This document shows positions 39,001-48,200 of a stretch of DNA of 64,000 bases, one piece after another (position 1 is the stretch's first letter; each line of letters begins with the position of its first letter). A program made the position numbers and the translations under genes. The DNA comes from Litoditis marina (taxonomy: Eukaryota > Nematoda > Chromadorea > Rhabditida > Rhabditidae). The notes under the pieces are model-generated. The model saw only the letters and a program-made list of their open reading frames with translations. It ran no database searches and had not been told where the DNA came from. The DNA is taken from NCBI GenBank assembly GCA_964036275.1, contig OZ038434.1, forward strand, positions 34,433,279-34,497,278, written 5' to 3'.

Positions 39001-39686
39001 TTGTCTAGGTGGTGTTCTTTGACCCGGTGATACCGTTTGTGAGTTTGACTTACCCCCCAAAATTGATAAAGAAATAGTGGGAAACTTCCAGGAATGAACT
39101 CTCTGACAGAGAGAGATGGAAGAGAGAGATAGAGAGGGATAACGTGAAAAAACGTGAAAATGTACCCTGATGTTTCAGGCTGACAAGAAGACGTGTGCTG
39201 CCATCCTAGAGCTGTGGGCCATGAGCTATCTCATCTCCTTCAACGCGGTAGGTTACATTCTCTCTCAAAAATTAATTGGAAACTGTAAAATGTAATAAGT
39301 TTCACCTTTCGCAACTTTCAATTACAGTAAATCTCAGAACAAACCCAACGCGATATACTCTCTTTTCATAGTTTTCATCACAATGAAAATGCTAACAAAT
39401 ACAATTATCTTTAAGTTTATAAATGGAAACTATCTGAATTAGCTTCTAACGAACGACTAAAATTCCAGATTTTGAATTCTTTGATACGTCTCACTTTTCA
39501 TCTGATCCCTCTCTTTCTTTCTCTTTCTCTTCCCCTCTCTCTCTCCCACATGTCTAGCCTAACATATTTTTTTTTCAGATTCTGAATCCCCTGATCACCG
39601 TGACGGTCCTGCCTCAATACAGATGTCGACTGGTCAAGAGAATCATGGGAGGCAGCACGGGAGAAACGAAACCGACCGAAGTCTGA
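33006..39686 (+). CDS. Rhodopsin-like seven-transmembrane receptor, 10 exons
   Basis: Exons: 33006-33083, 33305-33426, 33615-33685, 35219-35384, 37194-37298, 37568-37637, 38149-38242, 38651-38817, 39179-39247, 39579-39686. All joins keep frame and give 349 residues. Sites are TTTCAG- or TTCCAG-type acceptors and GTRAG-type donors. The start is the first ATG after the acceptor at 32990; M8 is an alternative. The N terminus is hydrophilic with a glycosylation sequon at N16. TM1 ~43-60. TM2 ~76-92 has FGD with Asp86 at the conserved 2.50 position. TM3 ~112-137 ends LEKLLYFKYPLRY, so Glu136-Lys137 stand where class A has D/E-R-Y. TM4 ~157-175; TM5 ~205-224. TM6 ~256-277 has Pro274. TM7 has NPLIT (317-321) in place of NPxxY. 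The C-tail is short. This is a plasma-membrane G-protein-coupled receptor; ligand unknown. Class A membership is from motifs; I do not recognise the exact orthologue. Introns 3, 4 and 8 hold transposons and copies of exon ends. Confidence 0.88.
33847..34043 (+). mobile_element. Family B MITE in receptor intron 3
   Basis: TATA ends. GCTCTAATAGAGCAGTGGTT, TAGCGCCCTGCTACGAAAC and the B box GCAGGTTCGATTCTGGC are present. A copy in the same orientation as the gene places a pol III-type promoter inside the intron. Confidence 0.85.
34581..34714 (+). mobile_element. Family A MITE in receptor intron 3
   Basis: AACAGCCACGTGGAGCTAGT, CATTGCACGTTTTTGAGTTC and CTGACTGACAGTATA blocks. Confidence 0.8.
34738..34910. 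repeat. Inverted repeat of CATGAG words in receptor intron 3
   Basis: The ends are GTAGCAATCCCTC and its complement near 34885-34900 (GGGGATTGCTACGCC). The interior is stacked TCATGAGCTATCTCATGAGC-type palindromes. Related blocks are at 43885-44010 and 59350-59500, suggesting a foldback family. Confidence 0.7.
34959..35192. mobile_element. Family D MITE in receptor intron 3
   Basis: GTATAGTCTTTCCCATTCCC at the left and GTAGGAGTCTCAGTAGGAAT at 35161-35180 at the right. It ends about 26 bases before exon 4. Confidence 0.82.
35402..35658 (-). mobile_element. tRNA-derived SINE-like element in receptor intron 4
   Basis: Read on minus, the head GGGGGCCGAGTGGTCAAGTG is followed by GTTAGCG and the B box GGGTTCGATCCCCGC, like a tRNA-Ser/Leu-type promoter. 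The body includes CATGAGCTGGTTACAGAGCT and ACGGCTGAAATAGTTGCCGT, and the tail is (ATT)n. A second copy is at 56289-56532. tRNA head plus simple-repeat tail is SINE architecture. Confidence 0.82.
35751..35814 (+). pseudogene. Duplicated 3' end of receptor exon 4 with donor site
   Basis: About 64 bp matches 35326-35389 closely: CAGTCTGATTCTACTGAAYC, TCGAGAAACTTCTGTACTTC and then GGTGAGA. In the exon's frame the copy reads AAG TAA where the gene has AAG TAC, so it is a dead copy. The SINE lies between original and copy. Confidence 0.85.
36597..36900 (-). mobile_element. Degraded family G MITE with family H palindrome inserted
   Basis: CCGTTGTGGACAGCGTACGG at the left and GATCTACACACTTTATCATC at the right belong to one G element. 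The palindromic H element at 36669-36845 interrupts it (TGAGTCCGTTTGCTAGAACA to CTAGCATACGTACTCTGA). Confidence 0.8.
36945..37190 (+). repeat. Tandem ~90-bp repeat just upstream of receptor exon 5
   Basis: Two to three units contain GTAGCTGATCAACTTTTAAC, CTCTTAGCGCAAAAACAAGC and TGCTTGYAYTTTTGT. The first unit is preceded by GCAGATACAC, resembling the CCAGATACAC acceptor of exon 5, so the duplication may include the exon boundary. Confidence 0.7.
37790..38025. repeat. Foldback repeat in receptor intron 6
   Basis: Arms of about 60 bp pair with a ~110-bp spacer. The left arm starts TTTTCTAGGGCAACCAGAAT and continues with AAGTCATTCAAAATTAAAAG; the right arm is its complement with few changes. 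A small MITE or an unstable hairpin. Confidence 0.75.
38553..38589 (+). pseudogene. Partial copy of receptor exon 8 5' end
   Basis: AGAACAAGCCCTGTACTCC followed by ACAAACTCCTCATCC matches the start of exon 8 at 38649-38685. The copy lacks the TTTCTCC before AG, so the acceptor is probably not usable. Confidence 0.75.
38884..39055 (+). pseudogene. Two extra copies of receptor exon 8 3' end with donor sites
   Basis: Exon 8 ends with TTTGACCCCGTTATACCGTT then GTGAGTTTGACC. The segment from about 38771 recurs at 38884-38940 (TTTTGTGACCCGGTGATTTT, GTGAGTTTG) and 38998-39052 (TCTTTGACCCGGTGATACCG, TTTGTGAGTTTGAC). Period is about 114 bp. Each copy keeps a GTGAGTTT donor, so alternative donors exist in tandem. 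Confidence 0.82.
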
Positions 39687-40489
39687 GCAGGTAGGTCAAA
39701 CATATGAATAGATTTATTTGATGAACCGGAGATTCAGAAAAATAGCTATCAACAGTAGGTCAGAAGATATAGCTAAACATAGAAGATCAAACCGAAAGTC
39801 TCTCACATTTGCAATGGCTTCTCACAGTAGCAGATCAACAACTTTATTGTTGTATGTGATGGTGTAGTCTGTTCCCTTTGAAAAATATAGTCGTCGCCCA
39901 CGGAAAGGCGGTAGGGTACTGTCTATTTTACTTTCCGCTGTGTACGGACATACTTGTTCGATTCCAAAGTTGGTCGGTTACGTGCTCTCATAGCGCAGTG
40001 GTTAGCGCTTAGCTACGAATCTTTTGCTCGCGTGTTCGATTCCGGCACAGACAGAAATTTATAAATTTTGCACCCCCTATATATGGAAACTGATAGAATA
40101 ACAGACTGAAAACAACACAAATAGGTAGTTTTATCTGACCTGATAATGAAGTTTCAGGATGCAACAGATAGTCTTCACACTTTCTAGGTGATTTGTTACA
40201 GTATCAGATCCAAGTCATGGTTTTATGTGATTAACCACCGAAAAAGTTCCCGAAAATAAATTTTATTTTCTATTATAATGTTCTTAATTATTTTTTTTAT
40301 TTCAGGGGAATGGATGATTGTGAAAAGGAAGCGGGTTTTCATCGGATTGATTGTACATTTCAAAATTGTTGTCCATTTTGTATAAATATTTGTTTGTTCA
40401 CAAGTTTTTAACAATTTTCCGTAAATGGAAACATGTCAAAAAGTTTATACCTAACTAACATTGTTTCAAAATGACGAAAACAAAAATGA
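39687..40489 (+). other. Receptor 3' flank, possible 3' UTR introns
   Basis: A GCAG/GTAGGTC donor-like site directly follows the stop (39687-39696). Acceptor-like TTTCAG occurs at 40153-40158 and 40300-40305. If used, the 3' UTR would be spliced and the B element removed. AATAAA at 40255-40260 could be a polyadenylation signal. No other gene seen. Confidence 0.35.
39886..40081 (+). mobile_element. Family B MITE in receptor 3' region
   Basis: TATA ends. CTCATAGCGCAGTGGTTAGC (a near-perfect A box) and CGTGTTCGATTCCGGC (B box). It lies between the receptor stop and a possible 3' UTR exon. Confidence 0.83.
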
Positions 40490-40562
40490 AGCCCGATGCG
40501 GGGCTCGAACCCGCGACAGCCAGATTAAGAGTCTGGTGCTCTACCGACTGAGCTAACCGGGC
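40490..40562 (-). tRNA. tRNA-Lys (anticodon CTT)
   Basis: Minus strand GCCCGGTTAGCTCAGTCGGT with 7-bp acceptor stem GCCCGGT/ATCGGGC (one G-U). The D arm is GCTC...GAGC, the anticodon stem CCAGA/TCTGG with loop CTCTTAA giving anticodon CTT, and the T arm GCGGG-TTCGAGC-CCCGC. Both internal promoter boxes are intact (TAGCTCAGTCGG, GGTTCGAGCCC). It has no intron and all stems pair, unlike the tRNA-like cores of family B and the SINE. It lies between two convergent protein genes. The discriminator base at 40490 would be U. Confidence 0.95.
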
Positions 40563-40972
40563 TGTGCTAGGAAAGAAACACGTCGCCGACACAGCCTGCT
40601 TTTCAGGGTCAGTTACATACACAAAGAATGAACAACCAGCTTACGCGCCCAATTTTGTTTCATTGTTACAATATATTGTTCAACAACACGAGAAAGTGCA
40701 TTATTGGACCAGGAAACAATGACTAGAAAGTTCAAATACTCAGTGTATAATGCTAATACTAATAATATGAAGAATAAATAAACTAATCAACTGAAAATCA
40801 CTAAAATCATAAGTGCATGGCCTATAGTCTATATTAACACCGTGTTTGAGTTATCACAGAAACAAAACAAAGTATACAAATAGTTTATTGTAGAAGACAA
40901 TGATTGCGTGTAGTTTGTGAATGAAATCTAGTGTAGTTCACTTTTCTTATAAATAATTTTACATAGTTGAGC
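40563..40972. other. Unassigned AT-rich intergenic DNA
   Basis: Nothing recognised apart from a weak family C end (TTATTGTAGAAGACAATGAT, 40887-40906). Confidence 0.4.
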
Positions 40973-41262
40973 TCGTAGTTGATTTCGCGCTTCTCACTAC
41001 AGGAAACGGCATTGAGGGGCGATCTCTGAAAAAGTTTATCTATTTACTTAGTTATAAACTTATTATTGTTAATTATTTTATTATGTACTTTATTTCTTAT
41101 CATTTCTCTACATGGTAATTGATTTCGCGCTTCTCACTACAGGAAGCGGCATTGAGGGGCGATCTCTGAAAAAAAAGTATATTTATTTACTTAGTTATAA
41201 ACTTATTATTATTGTAAATTATTCAAGTATAAACTTAAGTTGTCACTATTTCTTTACATAGC
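40973..41262 (+). repeat. Tandem ~140-bp duplication
   Basis: TTGATTTCGCGCTTCTCACT, ACAGGAARCGGCATTGAGGG and GCGATCTCTGAAAAA, then TTTACTTAGTTATAAACTTA, occur at ~40979 and ~41119. A third eroded start is at 41266 (GATGATTTCACGTTTGCTAC). Confidence 0.88.
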
Positions 41263-41346
41263 GGATGATTTCACGTTTGCTACAGGAAACGCAATCTGAA
41301 AGGTAGACGGATTACTGTAGAAGGACTGGTTGAATAGAGTATATAG

Positions 41347-41545
41347 TTCCGGCCATTCCTACTGAGACTTGGCAGCATGCCAATGCATATTCCAGGCTAT
41401 TCTTTTACACGTTAGATTTTAGAAAAACTAAAAAAATTCTGTTAGCGGTTGTTCAGTGTCATAAGAACACGCAAACGAGACTAAAAAAGGCTTCCGAAAA
41501 TCTTGGCACGATGCCAATGGGTCGCAGTGGGAATGACACGAACTA
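41347..41545. mobile_element. D-related MITE with GGCA-TGCC inner repeat
   Basis: CCATTCCTACTGAGACTTGG and CAGCATGCCAATG at the left; CTTGGCACGATGCCAATGGG and CAGTGGGAATGAC at the right. Similar to 3238-3465. Confidence 0.65.
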
Positions 41546-41673
41546 GACCTCTCCTTTGCCACAATTGTGTCATTGTCGCCAAATTCTTCCTTTTCTTACC
41601 GTTATTTTTTCTCATCTTTATTTTTGTACCTTCTAGAATTTTCATTTTCTTTTCACAAAATATGTTTTATTTG

Positions 41674-41797
41674 TTAAAGAAGGACGATTATGTGGACCAA
41701 TCCCAGCGCTTCAGTCCGTCAAACTGCAACCATTTTTCTATTTTAGTTTTAAGGACCGATGCATCGGGATTGGTCCACATAATCGTCCTGCTTTGAA
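41674..41797. mobile_element. Family E MITE (a)
   Basis: TTAAAGAAGGACGATTATGT at the left. At the right TCGTCCTGCTTTGAA has the terminal TTAA mutated to TTGAA. It abuts a copy of the transporter's last coding bases. Confidence 0.85.
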
Positions 41798-41833
41798 CGT
41801 ACTTCTCTTTTTCCACAACTTCATTATTGTAAT
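41796..41833 (-). pseudogene. Copy of the 3' end of transporter exon 16
   Basis: Thirty-eight bases match 42209-42246 with about five differences. On minus the copy still encodes NEVVEKEKYV, like DEVVEKEKYV in the gene, and runs directly into family E sequence at the position of the stop codon. The upstream part of the exon is missing. Confidence 0.8.
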
Positions 41834-41869
41834 GGAATTCATATACTTGTTCACCTTTATAATTTGAAC

Positions 41870-41971
41870 TTAAAGAAGGACGATTATGTGGACCAAACTG
41901 CAATTGAGAAATGTATTGCAGTTTGAAGGACGGAAGCGTTGCGATTTTACCACATAATCGTCCGTCTTTAA
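41870..41971. mobile_element. Family E MITE (b), internally shortened
   Basis: TTAA ends. The left repeat TTAAAGAAGGACGATTATGT is followed directly by the CTGCAATTGAGAAATGTATT centre, so about 20 bp is missing compared with other copies. Confidence 0.85.
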
Positions 41972-42011
41972 TATCATTTTCTTTTACTTTTCACAACAAT
42001 ATTAGATTTGT

Positions 42012-42208
42012 TATAGGATTGGTCAAACCGTTGTGGACACCGTACCATCGATTTTGTATGGGACGCGGCTTGGCGAGCGGCCAATTGGTCTGCGTATCAT
42101 TGATCTACACACTCTCTTGCCTGCTGGCAAATTATCAACGACCGCTCGCCCCGCATCGCTCAATCAATTGAACCCTCTGCTGTCTTTATGGGGAAAATGG
42201 CAACTATA
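42012..42208 (-). mobile_element. Family G MITE inserted in the transporter stop codon
   Basis: TA duplications at 42012-42013 and 42207-42208 enclose a complete G element (TAGGATTGGTCAAACCGTTG to GGGGAAAATGGCAACTA). Removing it with one TA restores, on minus, GTT TAA: Val then a stop. With the element present the frame runs on for 14 codons into it. Confidence 0.9.
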
Positions 42209-45200
42209 AACGTACTTCTCCTTTTCCACCACTTCGTCCTTGTAATCTGCCAAATGTGTGTTCATTTTGGCGGGTTTGCTCGGGGCGAACAGAAACAGAA
42301 AACACAGCAGAAGTGCGAGCACGCCTGGCACTAGTTCAATGGCATACGGGACCACCTTGTCCTAAATAATAATAATATATATTAAACAAAATTGAGTTTG
42401 ATATTGGAAATAAACAAATATCAGCATTTCACTAGACCCCCCCCCCACGGTCACGTCTTGAAACCAATCTACTCATTGTATACGAGAAGTATAGTGAATA
42501 GTCACGCAGTCAGCATTCTAAGTATCGTGCACTTTCTCATTGCACGTTTCTGAGCTCTGCTGTGTTTAACATATTTCACGTGACTGAATCTGTCTACTAT
42601 TTCAATAGCATACGGGACCAGTTTGTCCTGAAATCAGGATATATACTGTTAGTCAATTGCACATTCACGTAAAACATGTTAAACACAGCATAACTCAGAA
42701 ACGTGCAATGACATGCACGATTTCTCATTGCAATGCTAACTTTACGTTACTATTCAATTTACTTTTAGTATATCATCATTTCAATTAAGCTCCCCCACCG
42801 AGATTTCGTTCAAACTGAAACAAACATTAACATTTTTTTTTGCATTTTTCATGTTTTACTCAACTTGTAGCTAGATCTAGTTGCGTTTCGGTCGAAAATA
42901 GTAAACAATGGCGTGTAAATTGTTTGAACTACAATCCAGCTAAGGTTATCCTTCTATCTATAGTGGATTGTTACAGTGAATTTTTTCATGCGAATAGTCG
43001 GAATCGTCCCTACTGAGCCCAGTACAGTACACAATCGAATTTTCCAATGACAATTTCCAATGCAAAGGTCAAAATTTGTAAATTATGATTCGTATTGCGA
43101 TCAAACTACAACGATTTCAATAGTGAATCTTCGAAAAAACATAAATCGGGCAAATTTTTTCCCGAATCGACTCTTCCCGAACCAAAAGCAAACAGATTCT
43201 TCCCGAACCAGTCGGTTCGGTGAAACACCGAACCATTTGCGTAATCGAACAGACATGGACCGAACCAAACGCTAATGAACGTTACACAATCGGTTATTTT
43301 CAGCATTAAAGAAGGACGATTATGTGGTCCAATCGCAACGGTTCAGTCCTTTAAACTGCAATACAATTTTCCATCGCAGTTTAAAGGACCGTTGACACGA
43401 GATTGGTCTACATTACCGTCCTTCTTTAATTACTTGAATTGGTTCGTTTCCACCTTTGTTGGCTTAAATTTGGTTCGGTTCTAGAGCGAACCAACTGGGT
43501 CGGGAAGAATCGGTTCGGTTTTGGTTCGGGAAGAAGTTCACCCATAAAACATACCATTGCTTTGACGACCCTGTTGTTTAGCGGTTTCAGAATTTCCATG
43601 AAAATGTACGGCAATCCGGTGCAGAGACCGCGAGCGGACGTGGGGAAAAACTCGGTCTGAAAATTTTTTGTATCTTTATATATTTTGTTTATATTGTATT
43701 TATTTATATTTATTTATATGTTTATATAGTGTTATATAGTTATATAGTGTTAGTTATATAGTTATATAGTGCTATATAGTGTTATATAGTGTTATTTATA
43801 TAGTGTTTATATATTGTATTTTTGTATATTTAATGTTAATTAAATATTTGTGGTCTGAAGGACTTTTAGATGATTCAGAGCTGTAGCGGCGTACCAATAC
43901 CTCGAAAAAAACTCATGAGATAGCTCATGAGCTACATCTCCCGAGCTTCTGATAAGATTCCATTTATCGCTATGCTACAACCTTAGGAGGAGACTCACTA
44001 ATAGCTCACGCGGTATTTACCCTCTGAAAACAACACCAAAATCGTCTTGAATCAGGGTCGAAACGATTTTGAGTGGCACCTTTCACTTTCACTGACGACA
44101 TAATTCCCTAATACTTTGATTCATTTATATCACTTATTTATACATTTATTGCTATATTACTCTACACTTACCAGAATTTTTATTTTACGTATTTATTTAT
44201 TAGTCTACCGTTCAATAATGGGCAGAAAGGCTATCACACAAATTCCAAACATGAAATGGAAACATATATGTAGAGTTTATTCATATTTACTTCATTTTGA
44301 CAAATGATCAACTCACCGAAAACAGAATGATGCTAGTTTCTATAGAGTTGCGAGCTATTGCCACTATCATTGTTATTACTGTATACGCCGGAGCCATCCA
44401 ACCTGGAAATATTGAATTTGAAGAAAACTAGAAAATCAAGGTTTTTATAACGAAAATACGGTGGTTGTAAAAAAATCGTTATTTCTTTGATACCACGCTA
44501 TTTTTACGAATAATAATAATATTAGAAGAAGAGAAGTCCGAGAAGCGTAAAAACGTATCTATTGAAGTACCTATGGTTCGACACATTTCAATACATTTTG
44601 ATTGCATGGTTAAACTCTGATTCTCCAGCACAAATAGTGCTTGACACACTTTCGTTCGCTGTCCATGTTGGTCGGAGAAAGTTCAAAACAGAAAGAGAAA
44701 ACAGACGAGAAGAGAGAGAGAGAAACATAGGAAGAAAGATAGAGGTTGAAAGAAAGACGGGGAAAAAGAGAAAAAGTGAACGAGAAAAAAAGAAAAGAGA
44801 GACATATGAAACGAACCTTCTCTCATGTAGGCTCCCTTGCACACGTCATAGACACTCATGGGAAGCATCAGGGTGGAAAGGTAACCGGCAGACATAATAA
44901 AGAATGGGATTATCAGGCCCAATATGCGGCTTCGACTGAAAAACGTTGTAGCAATCCCTGCATAGTATGTGTGAGCTGTTTGGAAGTCTTGGCATTATAT
45001 ATTTATTTTTGTTGTGTATGCAACATTTGGTGAATATAGGCAGCTCACGTTTTGAAATTTAGTGCAGAAAAAGTAAGTATCGATCGGAAAACTCAGTTCC
45101 TCATGAAACGCGTTGGGTAGACTTCATGAGGAGCCTTTTTACGATTCGGAAAGTCGAAAGTTTATTAGACGTCCTGTCGATGGATTACATTTTAGTTCAC

Positions 45201-48200
45201 TGAAAAACTCGGTAAATAACGTTTCAGTCATACAGAGCGCGAGTATACTCTGTTTCACCAATCGATGTCCTTCTACAGTAATCCGTCAAATATTCAGAAG
45301 GCTATTTCTAATGATTAACTAATTATTCTGGTTTCAAACTTTTAGAGATTGTAGAAGTGAAGGTGCAGAAGACACTACCAAAACTTGGAGAAAATCTAAA
45401 AACAACAACATTCTAAACTTTTCCATGGAAGTTTGAGCAGATTACTGTGAAGGGTTATAACTGGGTGGAACGAACGATATATTCACCCGTCTTGTACCGG
45501 CACTTTGTGACTGCGAGCTGTCGAGTGGGAGCCGAGTTTCACTCATGAGACCTCGCAGTTTTGGAGGAATTGCTACAGGTGTCAAATCACAGACACAGCG
45601 AGATTGTGCAAAATATTTAAACAGGTTTCTTCGAAAATGATGCCATTCAAGGAGAAACGGTCTCTTTTCATGTACAATGGAATAAAAAACTGAAAAAATC
45701 TCACGTCAAAATCAGATAGGCGAAAATCACTCCCACAACGTTGATGCCATTCAGAAGCCAGCTTTGAGTCCAAAAACTGAGGTCCAAATCAAAACTGCGA
45801 GTGTAGATAGGCTTTCCGATGGCAGAATTTGTCGTACTGGAACAATTTCTCTATAATTTCGACTCTTGAGTTAACATGCTGATCTGATGGTAAATGAAAA
45901 ACGACTAATTAAAATATATATTTTGTCTCAATCTCGCCTCGTTTTCTCAGAAGATCAATTGATGTTGACATCAGCTATGTGGGCCTACAGAGACGGTATG
46001 CTAGAAGATCCCGGCACCTTCATCCCATCCTGCGTCTCCTCAAACGTACGCTATTTCTCTACTCTTCCATCCCGCCGGGATGTAAGAGACGAGAAATAGT
46101 GCGGCAGAGCGAGAGACGCAGGATGGTATCAAGGTGCCGGGATCTCCTAGCACACGTACTCTGAACGATATTTACCTCTATTCTCTTGGCTTCATCAAAG
46201 TTTGTAGTTGGAACCCAATGAACTTGCTGTGTCTGACCGACCAAACTACAACCTAGATTCCGTATCTCGGGCTCAGGATTTGTTCAGAAAGTGTCGCTGT
46301 GTTTGTAGTTTGATCCCATCATATTTCTTTAGTAATTTAACAAATGTAAATGTAAATCAAACTTCAACTCAGATTTCGCACCTTCCGAGAAACAAATATA
46401 ATTATACCGAAGTGGATAAAACTAACCAAACAGCTATAACCAGCAGTAGTCCTTGTACTAACTTCCACGTAGTGATGGTGTGCCAGAGAAAGTCGATAAA
46501 AGTGTCGTATTTCTCGTAAACCTCAAAGTAGAATTGAAATCGAACGCGAGTCGACTTTTTCAACTTTTTGAAAAGCAAGAAATTCGAAACTCTACAAGAC
46601 TAATTTTCCGAAGTTAATTCAAAGCTAATAAGCCTGTGTTTTAAGGTTGAAACTTTGCGTTGGGAATTTGACTCGGATCGAACTACCCTAAAAAGGAAGT
46701 TAACAACTTATCAAAGACCTCGAAAAACTAGTATTCTGTTCCCAAAGTTACTAATTTATCAGAAATTTGTTGAAATTCGAAAAGAAAACCACCTCAAACG
46801 CAACGTCGTCCACAAGTTTATCAGCAGGTGCGGGCACTTTTTCCGAGTCTAAAAACGTTTTCTACAGTACAGAGGCCGAAACGCTGTGACGATAAACTCA
46901 CTAATATATATAAGACGCTGCAATCTAAATTTTTTCCAAAATCGGGTTTATTCCGAAAAAACAGGACAAATTGGGAAGCAACCGAACGTCTCGAAAAACT
47001 CCCAAATTATTTCGATAACAGAGAAATTCAACAAATTTTGTGAATTCTTGTACATGAAATATTTTGCTATCTTGTGAAAAGTTTAGAAATACAACTGGTC
47101 AAATTCCTTGAGCGACAGCACAGTATAGGAGTGCAATCGCCCAAAAGATACATTTATATAGCACACAATTTCAATCATTTATTTTTTGGGAGCACACAAT
47201 TTCAATCATTTATTTTTTGGGAGCACACAATTTCAATCATTTATTTTTTGGGAACACACAATTTCAATCATTTATTTTTTGGGAACACACAACTTCAATC
47301 ATTTATTTTTTGAAAACATAATTTCAATCATTTTTTTTTGGAATATTCGGTTTTCAAATATTTGTTTTTCGAAATCCGGGCCAATTCTACAACTAACCGG
47401 GTTTTTAGGTAACCTAACCCTTTTTTGCTAACCTTTTTTTCAGGTTATCTTGGTAGGTAACCTGGAAGTAACCTGAAACTAAAATCCGGTTACCGTTCAA
47501 ACTAACGGTAAAAACCCCATTTTGCGTTAGAAAAACAGGTAACCGGTTTTTCATTTTAGGTTACTCACCGGTTACCTACCGAGGTAACCTGAAAAATAGG
47601 TTACCAAAAAAGGGTTAGGTTACCTGAAAACGCGGTTAGATATAGAATTCACCCGAAATCCGTGCAAACTGGATTTTTCCCATTTTTGATATTTTTGTCT
47701 AGGAGGACACTGAAGAATAAATTCGTTCGAGGAAAAGTCCGAAAACGAACAAAAGCATCAGTTTGTGCGGAGTCGATGAAATGACCACTGCTGAATTCCG
47801 GTAACGAGAACAGTTGAAAGGCAAAAACTTTGAGTTACAACTACAATGTTCAAAAAATCTTCCATAGTTTACGTGAAACTTTCCCCACGTTCTCGCCATA
47901 TGAAAGACGCGATTGTTTCTAAGAAATGCGAATGCAGAACACTGATAAACTTGCCGGTTTCTCTATTATCTCTGGACGGCTTCTTCTTCAATATAAATAC
48001 ATCCTTTGGTGATGAATTCTTATGTGAAAACCTATCATATTTGAAACTTGTATATTCGTTCACTTTTGTTAAAAGGACTCTCACCAACAGTTTTCACCAA
48101 GTCCAAATAAATCTTGCCGTCATATATGGGGGAGTTCGGCTGTCCGATACTGTCTGGATGCGAGAGAGTGGGCGGAGCCAATGCGTATAGAGATAATGAG

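Noticed and set aside
40973..41262. Tandem TACAGGAAACGGCATTGAGG segments considered as duplicated exons
   Set aside because: The open frame ends after a few codons (ATCTCTGA), and no matching gene model exists nearby.
47074..47431. Phe/Ile/Asn-rich repeat open frames (and the mirror set at 48942-49372)
   Set aside because: They are translations of the 31-bp minisatellites; periodicity in three frames is inevitable since 31 is not a multiple of 3.
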